Shown: positions 1-6,061 of the stretch, piece after piece
Position numbering within the stretch: the first letter of the stretch is position 1
Layout of the letters: every line of letters starts with the position of its first letter
Origin: Dehalococcoidales bacterium
GTDB lineage: Bacteria; Chloroflexota; Dehalococcoidia; Dehalococcoidales; UBA5627
Length of the DNA: 6,433 nt
Direction of reading: 5' to 3'
NCBI GenBank assembly: GCA_028706995.1
Contig: JAQTVR010000067.1
Coordinates: 1-6,433, forward strand
The notes under the pieces: generated by a model
What the model saw: only the letters and a program-made list of their open reading frames with translations
What the model was told of the DNA's origin: nothing
The model's database searches: none
Translations under genes and position numbers: made by a program

Positions 1-120
1 CCTTATTGAATTCTCTATTTAACCCTTTTTCATATCAAATTATTACGGTCATAAATCCTGAAAAATTCTTAAGATACTTATAGATTTAATAAGAACTCGC
101 GTAATAATAACACACTGATT

Positions 121-134
121 TTTTGAAGTCAAAA
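121..134. promoter_or_regulatory. Short dyad upstream of the hypF promoter (possible operator)
   Basis: The sequence TTTTGA-AG-TCAAAA is a perfect 6-bp inverted repeat around a 2-nt centre, about 80 nt upstream of the predicted hypF -10 box. Its symmetry and position would suit a dimeric regulator, but the arms are AT-rich, such dyads arise often by chance in AT-rich DNA, and I cannot match it to a known regulator. It is only a candidate site. Confidence 0.2.
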
Positions 135-182
135 GACCTGTCCAAACGCACTTTTGCTCATATATACCACATTTTTGACATC

Positions 183-207
183 CGATATCACACTTTATCT
201 GACAAAC
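183..207 (+). repeat. Upstream copy of a two-block inverted match flanking the hyp operon
   Basis: Block A (183-196, CGATATCACACTTT) is followed directly by block B (197-207, ATCTGACAAAC). The reverse complement of the spacer after hypB contains block B exactly (5959-5969) and block A with 12 of 14 matches (5987-6000), in the same order but separated by 17 extra bases. This copy covers the -35 region of the hypF promoter and ends 9 nt before its -10 box. It could be a shared operator or the remnant of a duplicated element; chance similarity between AT-rich spacers is not excluded. Confidence 0.35.
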
Positions 208-213
208 TTGTAA

Positions 214-222
214 TGATATAAT
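214..222 (+). promoter_or_regulatory. Extended -10 promoter for hypF and the hyp operon
   Basis: TGaTATAAT gives a perfect TATAAT hexamer (217-222) preceded by the TGn extension (214-216). With a 17-nt spacer the -35 hexamer would be TTTATC (194-199), a poor match, which is tolerated in extended -10 promoters. A TTGACA at 175-180 is too far upstream to pair with this -10. Transcription would start near 229, leaving a leader of about 24 nt before the hypF ATG. It is the best promoter-like site in the leader region and probably serves the whole operon. Confidence 0.6.
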
Positions 223-252
223 AGATTTATTTCTTATTATAAAGTTAACGAT

Positions 253-2586
253 ATGGAAATCGCATCACCAAAAGACAATTTAATAGCCAGGATGAGGATT
301 GAGGTAAGCGGCGTGGTACAGGGAGTGGGTTTCCGTCCCTTTGTATATCGCCTGGCGTATAAATATAACCTCAACGGCTGGGTGCGAAATACCTCCGGTA
401 ATGTGGCCATCGAAATCGAAGGGCAGCAGACTGACTTAAACAGGTTTATTGATTCACTAAAAAACGAAGCCCCGCCGGTATCTCATATACAGAGTATCAG
501 CACCATGAATATCCTTCCGGTAAATGATACCGGTTTCAGAATCATGGAAAGTAAAACCAAAGCCGGTGAATACCAGCCGATTTCGGGGGATATTGCCACC
601 TGTGATAAATGCCTGCACGAGATTTTCGATACCGATGACAGGCGTTATCTCTATCCATTTACCAACTGCACCAACTGCGGACCCCGGTTTACCATCATAA
701 AGGATATTCCTTATGACAGGCCTCTAACCACTATGTCACCCTTTAAGATGTGCCATAGATGCCAGGCGGAATACGATGACCCGCTTGACCGACGATTTCA
801 TGCGCAGCCCAACGCCTGCCCCGACTGCGGGCCGCAATTGCAGCTTGCGGATAATACGGGGAAGACCATCGAGAGTCCTGACATACTGAAACAGGTTGCA
901 CGATTAATTATGGAAGGCAAGATAATTGCCGTCAAGGGTATGGGTGGTTTTCAACTGGCCTGTGATGCTACCAGTGACAATGTGGTAAAAAAACTTCGCC
1001 AGAGGAAAAAACGTCCCGGTAAACCCTTTGCCCTGATGATGTCTTCGATTGAGGAAATTAAAAAGCGCTGTATAGTATCGGACGCGGAGGCAGAACTGCT
1101 ATCTTCGGCACAGGCTCCTATCGTTCTACTCAAAAAACGTAAGGACGCTTCCGATATAGCTATAGACGTTGCCGCAAGAAATAAATACCTGGGGGTTATG
1201 CTGCCCCCTACCCCACTGCACCATATACTGTTAAGCTATACCGATAGACCGCTGGTGATGACCAGCGGCAACCTGAGCGAAGAACCCATCTGCAAGGATA
1301 ACGAAGAGGCATTACAATGGCTCCATAATATAACCGATTACTTTATACTGCATAACCGGGGTATTTATGCCCGCTATGACGACAGCGTATATCTAGTTGA
1401 AAAAGGTGAAGCCCGTGCAATAAGACGCGCCCGCGGCTATGCCCCGTCACCGGTAATGCTGCCTTTTGATGCAAAACAGGTACTTGCCTGCGGCGGCGAA
1501 GAAAAAAATACCTTTTGCTTAACAAGGGATAAATACGCTTTTCTCAGCCAGCACATCGGTGATATGGATAACACCGAAACGCTGGAGCACTTCGAAAATA
1601 CTATAGGACTCTACAAAAACCTTTTTCGTATCCAGCCTGAAATTATCGCTTATGACCTGCACCCGGAATATATCTCCACAAAATACGGGTTGGGGTATGC
1701 CACCGAAAATAACTTGAAAGCGATAGGCGTACAGCACCACCATGCCCATATAGCCGGTTGCATGATAGAAAACGGTATACAGACACCGGTTATAGGTGTG
1801 GCTTTCGACGGTACGGGCTACGGAACAGACGGGAATTTGTGGGGCGGTGAGTTCTTTATGGGCGATTTTAAAGGCTTCGAACGACTGGCTCATCTCGAAT
1901 ATATACCCATGGCCGGTGGAGCCGCGGCTATCCATAAACCCTACCGCATGGCTCTGAGCTATATTTTCACACTGCTGGGTACCAAGACGCCGCTGGATAG
2001 ACTGCCGGTTCTAAGCCGTGTATCCAAAACTGAAGTAAGTACCATAAAAAAGCAACTGGAAATAAAGCTCAATTGCCCGCTTACGTCAAGCGCCGGGCGG
2101 CTATTCGATGCCGTTTCAGCTTTAGCAGGAATACGCGGAGTAGCAAAGTACGAAGCCCAGGCGGCTATCGAACTGGAAATGTCGGCACCGGACGATATAA
2201 ATGATATAATTAAGCAGTACATTTATCCGTTCAGTACTGAGACTGAAAATGGCATGACAGTTATCAGACTTCGAGAACTAATAAAAGCAGTAATAGAAGA
2301 TGTCGCTGAGAAAATTCCTGCTTCGATCATTGCCGCAAGATTTCACAGGACGATAGCGGATATAATAATAAAAACCTGTAAAGCTATCGCCTTAAAAACA
2401 GGTGTGAATACAATCGCCTTGAGCGGCGGGGTTTTTCAAAACCGACTGCTGCTTAAAATAGCGATAGAAGGTTTAGAAAACGATGGTTTCAAAGTTCTGA
2501 GCCACCATGTCGTGCCGTGTAACGACGGCGGCATCGCCCTGGGACAGGCGGTAATTGCCGGTTATAACGATATAAAAGATAAATAA
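253..2586 (+). CDS. hypF: Carbamoyltransferase HypF, [NiFe]-hydrogenase maturation
   Basis: Cytoplasmic enzyme that converts carbamoyl phosphate and ATP to carbamoyl-adenylate and passes the carbamoyl group to the C-terminal cysteine of HypE, the source of the cyanide ligands. The 777 residues show every HypF domain: an N-terminal acylphosphatase domain (GVVQGVGFRPF, about 20-30, with Arg28 and Asn46 as the expected catalytic pair); two C-x2-C-x18-C-x2-C zinc fingers (Cys117/120/139/142 and Cys167/170/189/192); a YrdC/Sua5-like domain (KGMGGFQLACDA 228-239, KRPGKPFALM 253-262, TSGNLSEEPI 337-346, RRARGYAP 391-398); and a C-terminal Kae1-like domain (DLHPEY 468-473, QHHHAH 494-499, AFDGTGYGTDG 517-527, SGGVFQNRLL 724-733, NDGGIALGQ 757-765). 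The length is normal for the family. The ATG at 253 has no Shine-Dalgarno; an in-frame ATG at 292 (Met14) would still keep the whole acylphosphatase motif and cannot be excluded. It is the first gene of the operon. Confidence 0.97.
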   Translation: MEIASPKDNLIARMRIEVSGVVQGVGFRPFVYRLAYKYNLNGWVRNTSGNVAIEIEGQQTDLNRFIDSLKNEAPPVSHIQSISTMNILPVNDTGFRIMESKTKAGEYQPISGDIATCDKCLHEIFDTDDRRYLYPFTNCTNCGPRFTIIKDIPYDRPLTTMSPFKMCHRCQAEYDDPLDRRFHAQPNACPDCGPQLQLADNTGKTIESPDILKQVARLIMEGKIIAVKGMGGFQLACDATSDNVVKKLRQRKKRPGKPFALMMSSIEEIKKRCIVSDAEAELLSSAQAPIVLLKKRKDASDIAIDVAARNKYLGVMLPPTPLHHILLSYTDRPLVMTSGNLSEEPICKDNEEALQWLHNITDYFILHNRGIYARYDDSVYLVEKGEARAIRRARGYAPSPVMLPFDAKQVLACGGEEKNTFCLTRDKYAFLSQHIGDMDNTETLEHFENTIGLYKNLFRIQPEIIAYDLHPEYISTKYGLGYATENNLKAIGVQHHHAHIAGCMIENGIQTPVIGVAFDGTGYGTDGNLWGGEFFMGDFKGFERLAHLEYIPMAGGAAAIHKPYRMALSYIFTLLGTKTPLDRLPVLSRVSKTEVSTIKKQLEIKLNCPLTSSAGRLFDAVSALAGIRGVAKYEAQAAIELEMSAPDDINDIIKQYIYPFSTETENGMTVIRLRELIKAVIEDVAEKIPASIIAARFHRTIADIIIKTCKAIALKTGVNTIALSGGVFQNRLLLKIAIEGLENDGFKVLSHHVVPCNDGGIALGQAVIAGYNDIKDK

Positions 2587-2599
2587 GGAGATAAGAAGA

Positions 2600-2839
2600 A
2601 TGTGTGTTGCAGTTCCTTCGCTTATCATTGCGATAGACGGACTTGAAGCCAATGTAGATGTGGGCGGCATATCCCGCAAGGCAAGCCTTATGCTTACCCC
2701 CGAAGCCAAAGTGGGTGATTACGTCTTGATTCATGCAGGCTATGCCATTTCTATAGTCGACCAAGAGGAAGCGGAAGCCACGCTGGAATTATTTAAAGAA
2801 TTAGCGAAGGGCGTAGAACCGGAAGGAATAAATTCCTGA
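2600..2839 (+). CDS. hypC: Hydrogenase maturation chaperone HypC (HypC/HybG/HupF family)
   Basis: Small cytoplasmic chaperone of 79 residues that binds HypD to form the scaffold for Fe(CN)2CO assembly, and then contacts the hydrogenase large-subunit precursor. It begins Met-Cys, and Cys2 is the essential residue of the family. The later segment VGDYVLIHAGYAISIVD (38-54) contains the conserved His45 and matches the second half of the OB-like fold. After the usual MCxxxP start it has Ser7-Leu8 where many members have Gly followed by Gln, Lys or Arg, a mild deviation. A strong AGGAG (2586-2590), which begins on the last base of the hypF stop codon, lies 9 nt before the ATG. The gene ends in TGATG, so its stop overlaps the hypD start by one base. 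Length is typical. Confidence 0.95.
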   Translation: MCVAVPSLIIAIDGLEANVDVGGISRKASLMLTPEAKVGDYVLIHAGYAISIVDQEEAEATLELFKELAKGVEPEGINS

Positions 2840-3930
2840 TGAAAGAACTGTCATCTTTTCGGCAGTCTGACCTGGCACAAGGGCTGGTAAACAGCATTAA
2901 CCGCCACGCCACGAAAGAAGCGCGCTTCATGGAATTTTGCGGCAGCCATACCGTAGCTATAATGAAAAACGGGCTGCGGCAGTTGCTGCCGCCAACCCTG
3001 ACGCTGACATCAGGCCCGGGCTGCCCCGTCTGCGTTACCGCCAACGAGGACCTGGATAAAGCCATCGCCCTGGCAAAGATACCCGGGATTATTGTTGCAT
3101 CATTTGGTGATATGATACGCGTTCCAGGCAGTAGCTCCAACCTGCAGGAAGCCAAAGCCAGCGGGAGCGATGTACGCGTGGTCTATTCACCGCTGGATGC
3201 GCTGCAAATAGCCAGGACCAATCCGGGGAAACCGGTAGTTTTCATTGCCGTGGGTTTTGAAACCACCGCCCCGACTGTTGCCGCTTCCGTTCTCCAGGCA
3301 AAACAGGAGGGTTTAAAGAATTATTATATACTCTCGATGCATAAAATATGCCCGCCGGTGATCCGGGCGCTGCTGGACTCCGGCGAAGTCAACCTGCAGG
3401 GACTTATCTGCCCGGGGCATGTCAGCGCCGTTACAGGGGCTAAGGCATGGGATTTTATTCCACGGGATTACGGTATTTCCTGCGTGGTTGCCGGTTTCGA
3501 GCCGCTGGATATCCTACAGTGTATAGATATGCTGTCCGAGCAGGCGGCTAAAGGAGAAGCTAAATTAGAGATCGCCTATCGGCGCAGCGTTACGTATGAA
3601 GGCAATCTGACCGCTCAAAAGATAATGGAGCAGGTGTTCGAGCCGTCTTTAACCAGCTGGCGCGGCATGGGTGATGTTCCTGATAGCGGCTTGAAATTAA
3701 AGCCCGAATTTGCCGCTTACGATGCTGAGCTTAAATTCGACTTCGACCCCGGACCAACCAGGATACAGAAAGGCTGCATATGCGGAGAGGTATTGAGAGG
3801 TGTTAAAACTCCCTCACAATGCAGGCTATTCCGAAAGATATGCACTCCGTTAAATCCGGTAGGTCCCTGCATGGTATCCTCGGAGGGCAGTTGCTCTGCC
3901 CATTATCACTATGGAGAGAACAATGACTGA
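2839..3930 (+). CDS. hypD: Hydrogenase maturation iron-sulfur protein HypD
   Basis: Cytoplasmic [4Fe-4S] protein that with HypC holds the iron on which CN and CO ligands are assembled. The 363 residues are a normal length. Family motifs are all visible: the MEFCGSHT motif with Cys34 and His37 (the third motif residue is Ser, where Gly or Thr is usual), GPGCPVCVT (59-67, thiol pair Cys62/Cys65), GFETTAPT (139-146), CPGHVSAVTG (191-200), GFEPLDIL (219-226), and a C-terminal cysteine cluster (Cys313, 315, 328, 335, 344, 352, including GPCMVSSEGSC) that supplies the cluster ligands. The ATG shares one base with the hypC stop, which implies translational coupling. A GGAAGGA at 2821-2827 lies 11 nt upstream. 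This coupling fits the known HypC-HypD complex, which would benefit from balanced synthesis. Confidence 0.97.
   Translation: MKELSSFRQSDLAQGLVNSINRHATKEARFMEFCGSHTVAIMKNGLRQLLPPTLTLTSGPGCPVCVTANEDLDKAIALAKIPGIIVASFGDMIRVPGSSSNLQEAKASGSDVRVVYSPLDALQIARTNPGKPVVFIAVGFETTAPTVAASVLQAKQEGLKNYYILSMHKICPPVIRALLDSGEVNLQGLICPGHVSAVTGAKAWDFIPRDYGISCVVAGFEPLDILQCIDMLSEQAAKGEAKLEIAYRRSVTYEGNLTAQKIMEQVFEPSLTSWRGMGDVPDSGLKLKPEFAAYDAELKFDFDPGPTRIQKGCICGEVLRGVKTPSQCRLFRKICTPLNPVGPCMVSSEGSCSAHYHYGENND
3913..3918 (+). promoter_or_regulatory. Ribosome binding site that favours the second hypE ATG
   Basis: GGAGAG lies 4 to 5 nt before the ATG at 3923. The other in-frame ATG, at 3911, overlaps this purine run and has no comparable site of its own upstream. 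This supports initiation at 3923, giving the N-terminus MTDKILLAHGSGG, which is also where HypE proteins usually begin. Confidence 0.6.
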
Positions 3931-4927
3931 TAAAATACTACTGGCTCACGGCAGCGGTGGGACTCTATCCCGGGACATCGTCAATAACAGCCTGATATCT
4001 GTACTTGGCAACTCCATCCTGAACATATTAGACGATTCGGCTGTCTTTACTGCTAACGGGAAAATAGCATTCACTACCGATAGCCATGTAGTGCAACCCA
4101 TATTTTTTCCCGGCGGAGATATCGGCAAGCTATCCGTCTGCGGCACTATAAACGACCTTTCGGTTATGGGAGCTACCCCTTTATACCTCAGCCTAGCGCT
4201 TATCATCGAGGAGGGCTTCCCTACTAAAGACCTGGATACGATTATAGACTCCGTCAGGAAAGCTGCTGATGAGGCGGGCGTTAAGATAGTTACGGGGGAT
4301 ACCAAGGTGGTAAACCGCGGCAATGCCGACAAGATATTCATTAACACTGCCGGCATCGGTATCATTCCAGAAGAGCTAAGTGTATCCGGGCATAACGCCA
4401 AACCGGGCAACAAAGTTATACTGAGCGGAACGATAGGTGACCATGGTATTGCCGTACTGAGCAAGCGCGAAGGGATTGCATTTGATACTGAACTGGAAAG
4501 CGATTGCGCGCCATTGAATAAACTGGTAGCCGACATGATGCTGGTGAGCAGTAAAATAAACTGCATGCGAGACCCCACTCGAGGCGGACTTGCCACCACC
4601 CTTAACGAAATCGCCGAGCAATCAGGGGTAAGCATACGAATTGACGAAGAAAAGATCCCGGTGCGGCGCGAGGTTGCCGCCGCCTGCGAAATGCTGGGGT
4701 TTGATCCGTTATATATTGCCAACGAAGGGAAACTGGTGGCTGTCGTAGAGGCAGAAGACGCCGAGGCAATACTTATGCAGATGAAGAAGAATAAATACGG
4801 TCATAACGCCGCCATTATAGGCACAATAGAGGAAAAGTATGCCGGCAGGGTTGTGATGAAAACAACCCTCGGCACCTCGCGTATAGTGGGTATGCTGGTC
4901 GGCGAACCCCTGCCGAGGATTTGTTAA
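3923..4927 (+). CDS. hypE: Carbamoyl dehydratase HypE, [NiFe]-hydrogenase maturation
   Basis: Cytoplasmic ATP-dependent enzyme of the PurM/AIR-synthase fold. It accepts the carbamoyl group from HypF on its C-terminal cysteine and dehydrates it to a thiocyanate that donates CN to HypC-HypD. The 334-residue product has the N-terminal LLAHGSGG (6-13), LDDSAVF (36-42), the SVCGTINDLSVMGATPLYLS core (71-90), the VTGDTKVV nucleotide-binding loop (123-130), MRDPTRGGLATTLNEIAEQ (215-233), and ends exactly in Pro-Arg-Ile-Cys (331-334), the diagnostic HypE tail with the reactive Cys334. I chose the ATG at 3923 over the in-frame ATG at 3911 (four residues longer) because of its ribosome binding site and the family N-terminus. 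With this start the gene overlaps the end of hypD by 8 nt. hypA follows after 2 nt. Confidence 0.96.
   Translation: MTDKILLAHGSGGTLSRDIVNNSLISVLGNSILNILDDSAVFTANGKIAFTTDSHVVQPIFFPGGDIGKLSVCGTINDLSVMGATPLYLSLALIIEEGFPTKDLDTIIDSVRKAADEAGVKIVTGDTKVVNRGNADKIFINTAGIGIIPEELSVSGHNAKPGNKVILSGTIGDHGIAVLSKREGIAFDTELESDCAPLNKLVADMMLVSSKINCMRDPTRGGLATTLNEIAEQSGVSIRIDEEKIPVRREVAAACEMLGFDPLYIANEGKLVAVVEAEDAEAILMQMKKNKYGHNAAIIGTIEEKYAGRVVMKTTLGTSRIVGMLVGEPLPRIC
4915..4919 (+). promoter_or_regulatory. Ribosome binding site for hypA, inside the 3' end of hypE
   Basis: GAGGA lies 10 nt before the ATG at 4930, within the codons for the last residues of HypE. A TTG at 4921 is in frame, but it is only 1 nt from this site and would add three residues ahead of the Met-His that HypA needs for nickel binding. 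The site therefore supports 4930 as the start. Confidence 0.55.
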
Positions 4928-4929
4928 AT

Positions 4930-5271
4930 ATGCATGAAATGACTATTACCCGCAGTCTGGTGGATATTACCCTGGAAGAAGCCGGAAAAGCCAATGCCAC
5001 CAAAGTGACGTCAGTAAGCATAGTGCTGGGCGAGATGTCCGGTGCCGTAGATCAATCTGTCGAGTTCTATTTCGAACTTATGACCAGGGATACAATCGCC
5101 GAAGGTGCAAAAATAAACTTCCGAAAAGTGCCCAACCGGGCGAAATGTCGCAAGTGCGGTAATATCTTCAAACCGGGGGGCATCTTCTGGGAGTGCGATA
5201 AGTGCCACTCTATGGAAATGGAAATCATTTCCGGCAGGGAATTGTATGTAGAGAGTATCGAGGTGGATTAA
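4930..5271 (+). CDS. hypA: Nickel metallochaperone HypA
   Basis: Small cytoplasmic protein that binds nickel at its N-terminus and, with HypB, delivers it to the hydrogenase large subunit; in some bacteria HypA also serves urease. The 113-residue product begins Met-His-Glu-Met, and the family's nickel site uses His2 and the N-terminal amine, so the start must be the ATG at 4930. A structural zinc site is seen as Cys73-x2-Cys76 and Cys89-x2-Cys92, 12 residues apart. SVSIVLGEMSGAV (28-40) and ELYVESIEVD (104-113) also match the family. Length is typical (about 113-117). The gene lies 2 nt after hypE, and its TAA stop overlaps the hypB ATG as TAATG. Confidence 0.96.
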   Translation: MHEMTITRSLVDITLEEAGKANATKVTSVSIVLGEMSGAVDQSVEFYFELMTRDTIAEGAKINFRKVPNRAKCRKCGNIFKPGGIFWECDKCHSMEMEIISGRELYVESIEVD

Positions 5272-5936
5272 TGGAAATAAAGGTCTTAAGGAATATACTG
5301 GATGCCAACGACCAGATGGCAGAACAGAACCGTACACTTCTCGCCGGAAAAAAAATAATGATGGTTAACGTCTGGGCATCGCCGGGCGCCGGAAAAACCA
5401 CCTTGATGCTGCGAACTGCGGAAGCCCTTAAAGATAAAGCCCGCATGGCTGTTATCGAAGGGGATGTTGCTTCCAGCATAGATACCGTAAAACTGATGGA
5501 GTCCGGTGTTACGGCGATCCAGATAAATACCGACGGCGGCTGTCACCTCGATGCCGGCATGATTCACACCGCTCTTTTAAATTTACCCCTGGACGAACTG
5601 GATATTATCTTCATAGAAAATGTAGGGAATCTTATTTGTCCGGGGGAATTCGACCTGGGAGAATATAAAAAAATAATTATCGCCAGCACACCCGAGGGTG
5701 AGGATAAACCGCACAAGTATCCACTTATGTTCACTATCGCCAATGCCTGCGTTATAAATAAGATGGATCTGATGCCTTATGTAAACTTCGACATCGATAG
5801 TTTTACCCGAACAGTAACCGGCATGAATCAGGGAGTCGAGATGTTCCCTATTAGCGGAACCAGGGGCCATGGTATAGATAAATGGGCGGACTGGGTATTA
5901 AAAAACCTGGTAAAGTACCGGATTAATAGAGCATGA
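5271..5936 (+). CDS. hypB: Hydrogenase nickel-incorporation GTPase HypB
   Basis: Cytoplasmic SIMIBI-class GTPase that works with HypA to load nickel after the Fe(CN)2CO unit is in place. The 221-residue protein has a P-loop ASPGAGKTT (36-44), EGDVASSIDT (63-72), the metal-site motif GGCHLDA (89-95, Cys91 and His92), ENVGNLICPGEFDLGE (116-131, with Cys123 the third dimer-interface metal ligand), the switch-like TPEGEDKPHKYP (140-151) and NKMD (163-166) for guanine recognition. It lacks both the N-terminal CxxCGC nickel motif of E. coli HypB and the His-rich stretch of rhizobial HypB, so it is the minimal form. The start at 5271 is set by GAGGTG (5260-5265) five nt upstream, by the TAATG overlap with hypA, and by the family's usual N-terminus. 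Longer in-frame forms reaching back to 5202 would overlap hypA and have no family support. Confidence 0.96.
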   Translation: MEIKVLRNILDANDQMAEQNRTLLAGKKIMMVNVWASPGAGKTTLMLRTAEALKDKARMAVIEGDVASSIDTVKLMESGVTAIQINTDGGCHLDAGMIHTALLNLPLDELDIIFIENVGNLICPGEFDLGEYKKIIIASTPEGEDKPHKYPLMFTIANACVINKMDLMPYVNFDIDSFTRTVTGMNQGVEMFPISGTRGHGIDKWADWVLKNLVKYRINRA

Positions 5937-5944
5937 GAAGTGCT

Positions 5945-5986
5945 ACTACATTTAGCTTGTTTGTCAGATTGTAGTTATGGTTTTTT
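5945..5986 (+). terminator. Weak candidate terminator after hypB
   Basis: ACTACA (5945-5950) can pair with TGTAGT (5970-5975) across a 19-nt loop, and a run of six T follows at 5981-5986 after five other bases. The stem is short, AT-rich and long-looped, so intrinsic termination would be poor. A second weak hairpin (5927-5948, with one bulge) overlaps the hypB stop codon but has no T-run. I see no strong terminator here, so some readthrough into the glycosyltransferase gene is possible. Confidence 0.2.
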
Positions 5987-6000
5987 ACAGTTTGATATCG
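5959..6000 (-). repeat. Downstream copy of the two-block inverted match
   Basis: Read on the minus strand, 6000-5987 gives CGATATCAAACTGT (12 of 14 matching 183-196) and 5969-5959 gives ATCTGACAAAC (identical to 197-207), with 17 additional bases between the blocks (5970-5986). The first block covers the -35 hexamer of the predicted glycosyltransferase promoter. The shared order of both blocks makes pure coincidence less likely, but the material is short and AT-rich. Confidence 0.35.
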
Positions 6001-6019
6001 TATATGTTTATGATAGAAT
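5992..6019 (+). promoter_or_regulatory. Sigma-70-type promoter for the downstream glycosyltransferase
   Basis: TTGATA (5992-5997, five of six matches to TTGACA) is followed after 16 nt by TAGAAT (6014-6019, five of six matches to TATAAT). Transcription would begin near 6026, about 27 to 36 nt before the two possible ATG codons. It lies in the spacer after hypB and suggests that the glycosyltransferase gene is a separate transcription unit from the hyp operon. Confidence 0.5.
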
Positions 6020-6061
6020 ACAACAAAATATTCCGGGTTTCGTCTGTATAAAATGATTGCT

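Noticed and set aside
66..95. Inverted repeat TTCTTA / TAAGAA in the upstream spacer, considered as the terminator of a preceding gene.
   Set aside because: The stem has only 6 AT-rich pairs around an 18-nt loop, no T-run follows it, and no upstream gene is visible.
1..252. The leader region was searched for a small gene, tRNA, riboswitch or CRISPR repeat.
   Set aside because: Stops are frequent on both strands, no cloverleaf or known aptamer core was recognised, and there is no regular repeat spacing.
1519..1935. A 138-codon minus-strand open frame opposite the Kae1-like domain of hypF.
   Set aside because: It is antisense to strongly conserved HypF motifs, including QHHHAH and the DGTGYGTDG loop, and its translation resembles no family I know.
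2200..2210. An exact copy of the hypF promoter core AATGATATAAT inside the hypF coding region, which could be an internal promoter for hypCDEAB.
   Set aside because: The bases encode an Asn-Asp-Ile-Ile segment rich in ATA codons, no fitting -35 was seen, and an 11-nt AT-rich match is unremarkable in this sequence.
3911..3922. Alternative hypE start at 3911 adding Met-Glu-Arg-Thr.
   Set aside because: The GGAGAG at 3913-3918 is well placed for the ATG at 3923, and HypE proteins normally begin just before the LLAHGSGG motif. The longer form cannot be strictly excluded.
3946..4722. A 258-codon open frame on the minus strand opposite hypE.
   Set aside because: It lies wholly inside a clearly functional hypE, has no recognisable domain and no start signal, and is best explained as a reading-frame shadow of the coding strand.
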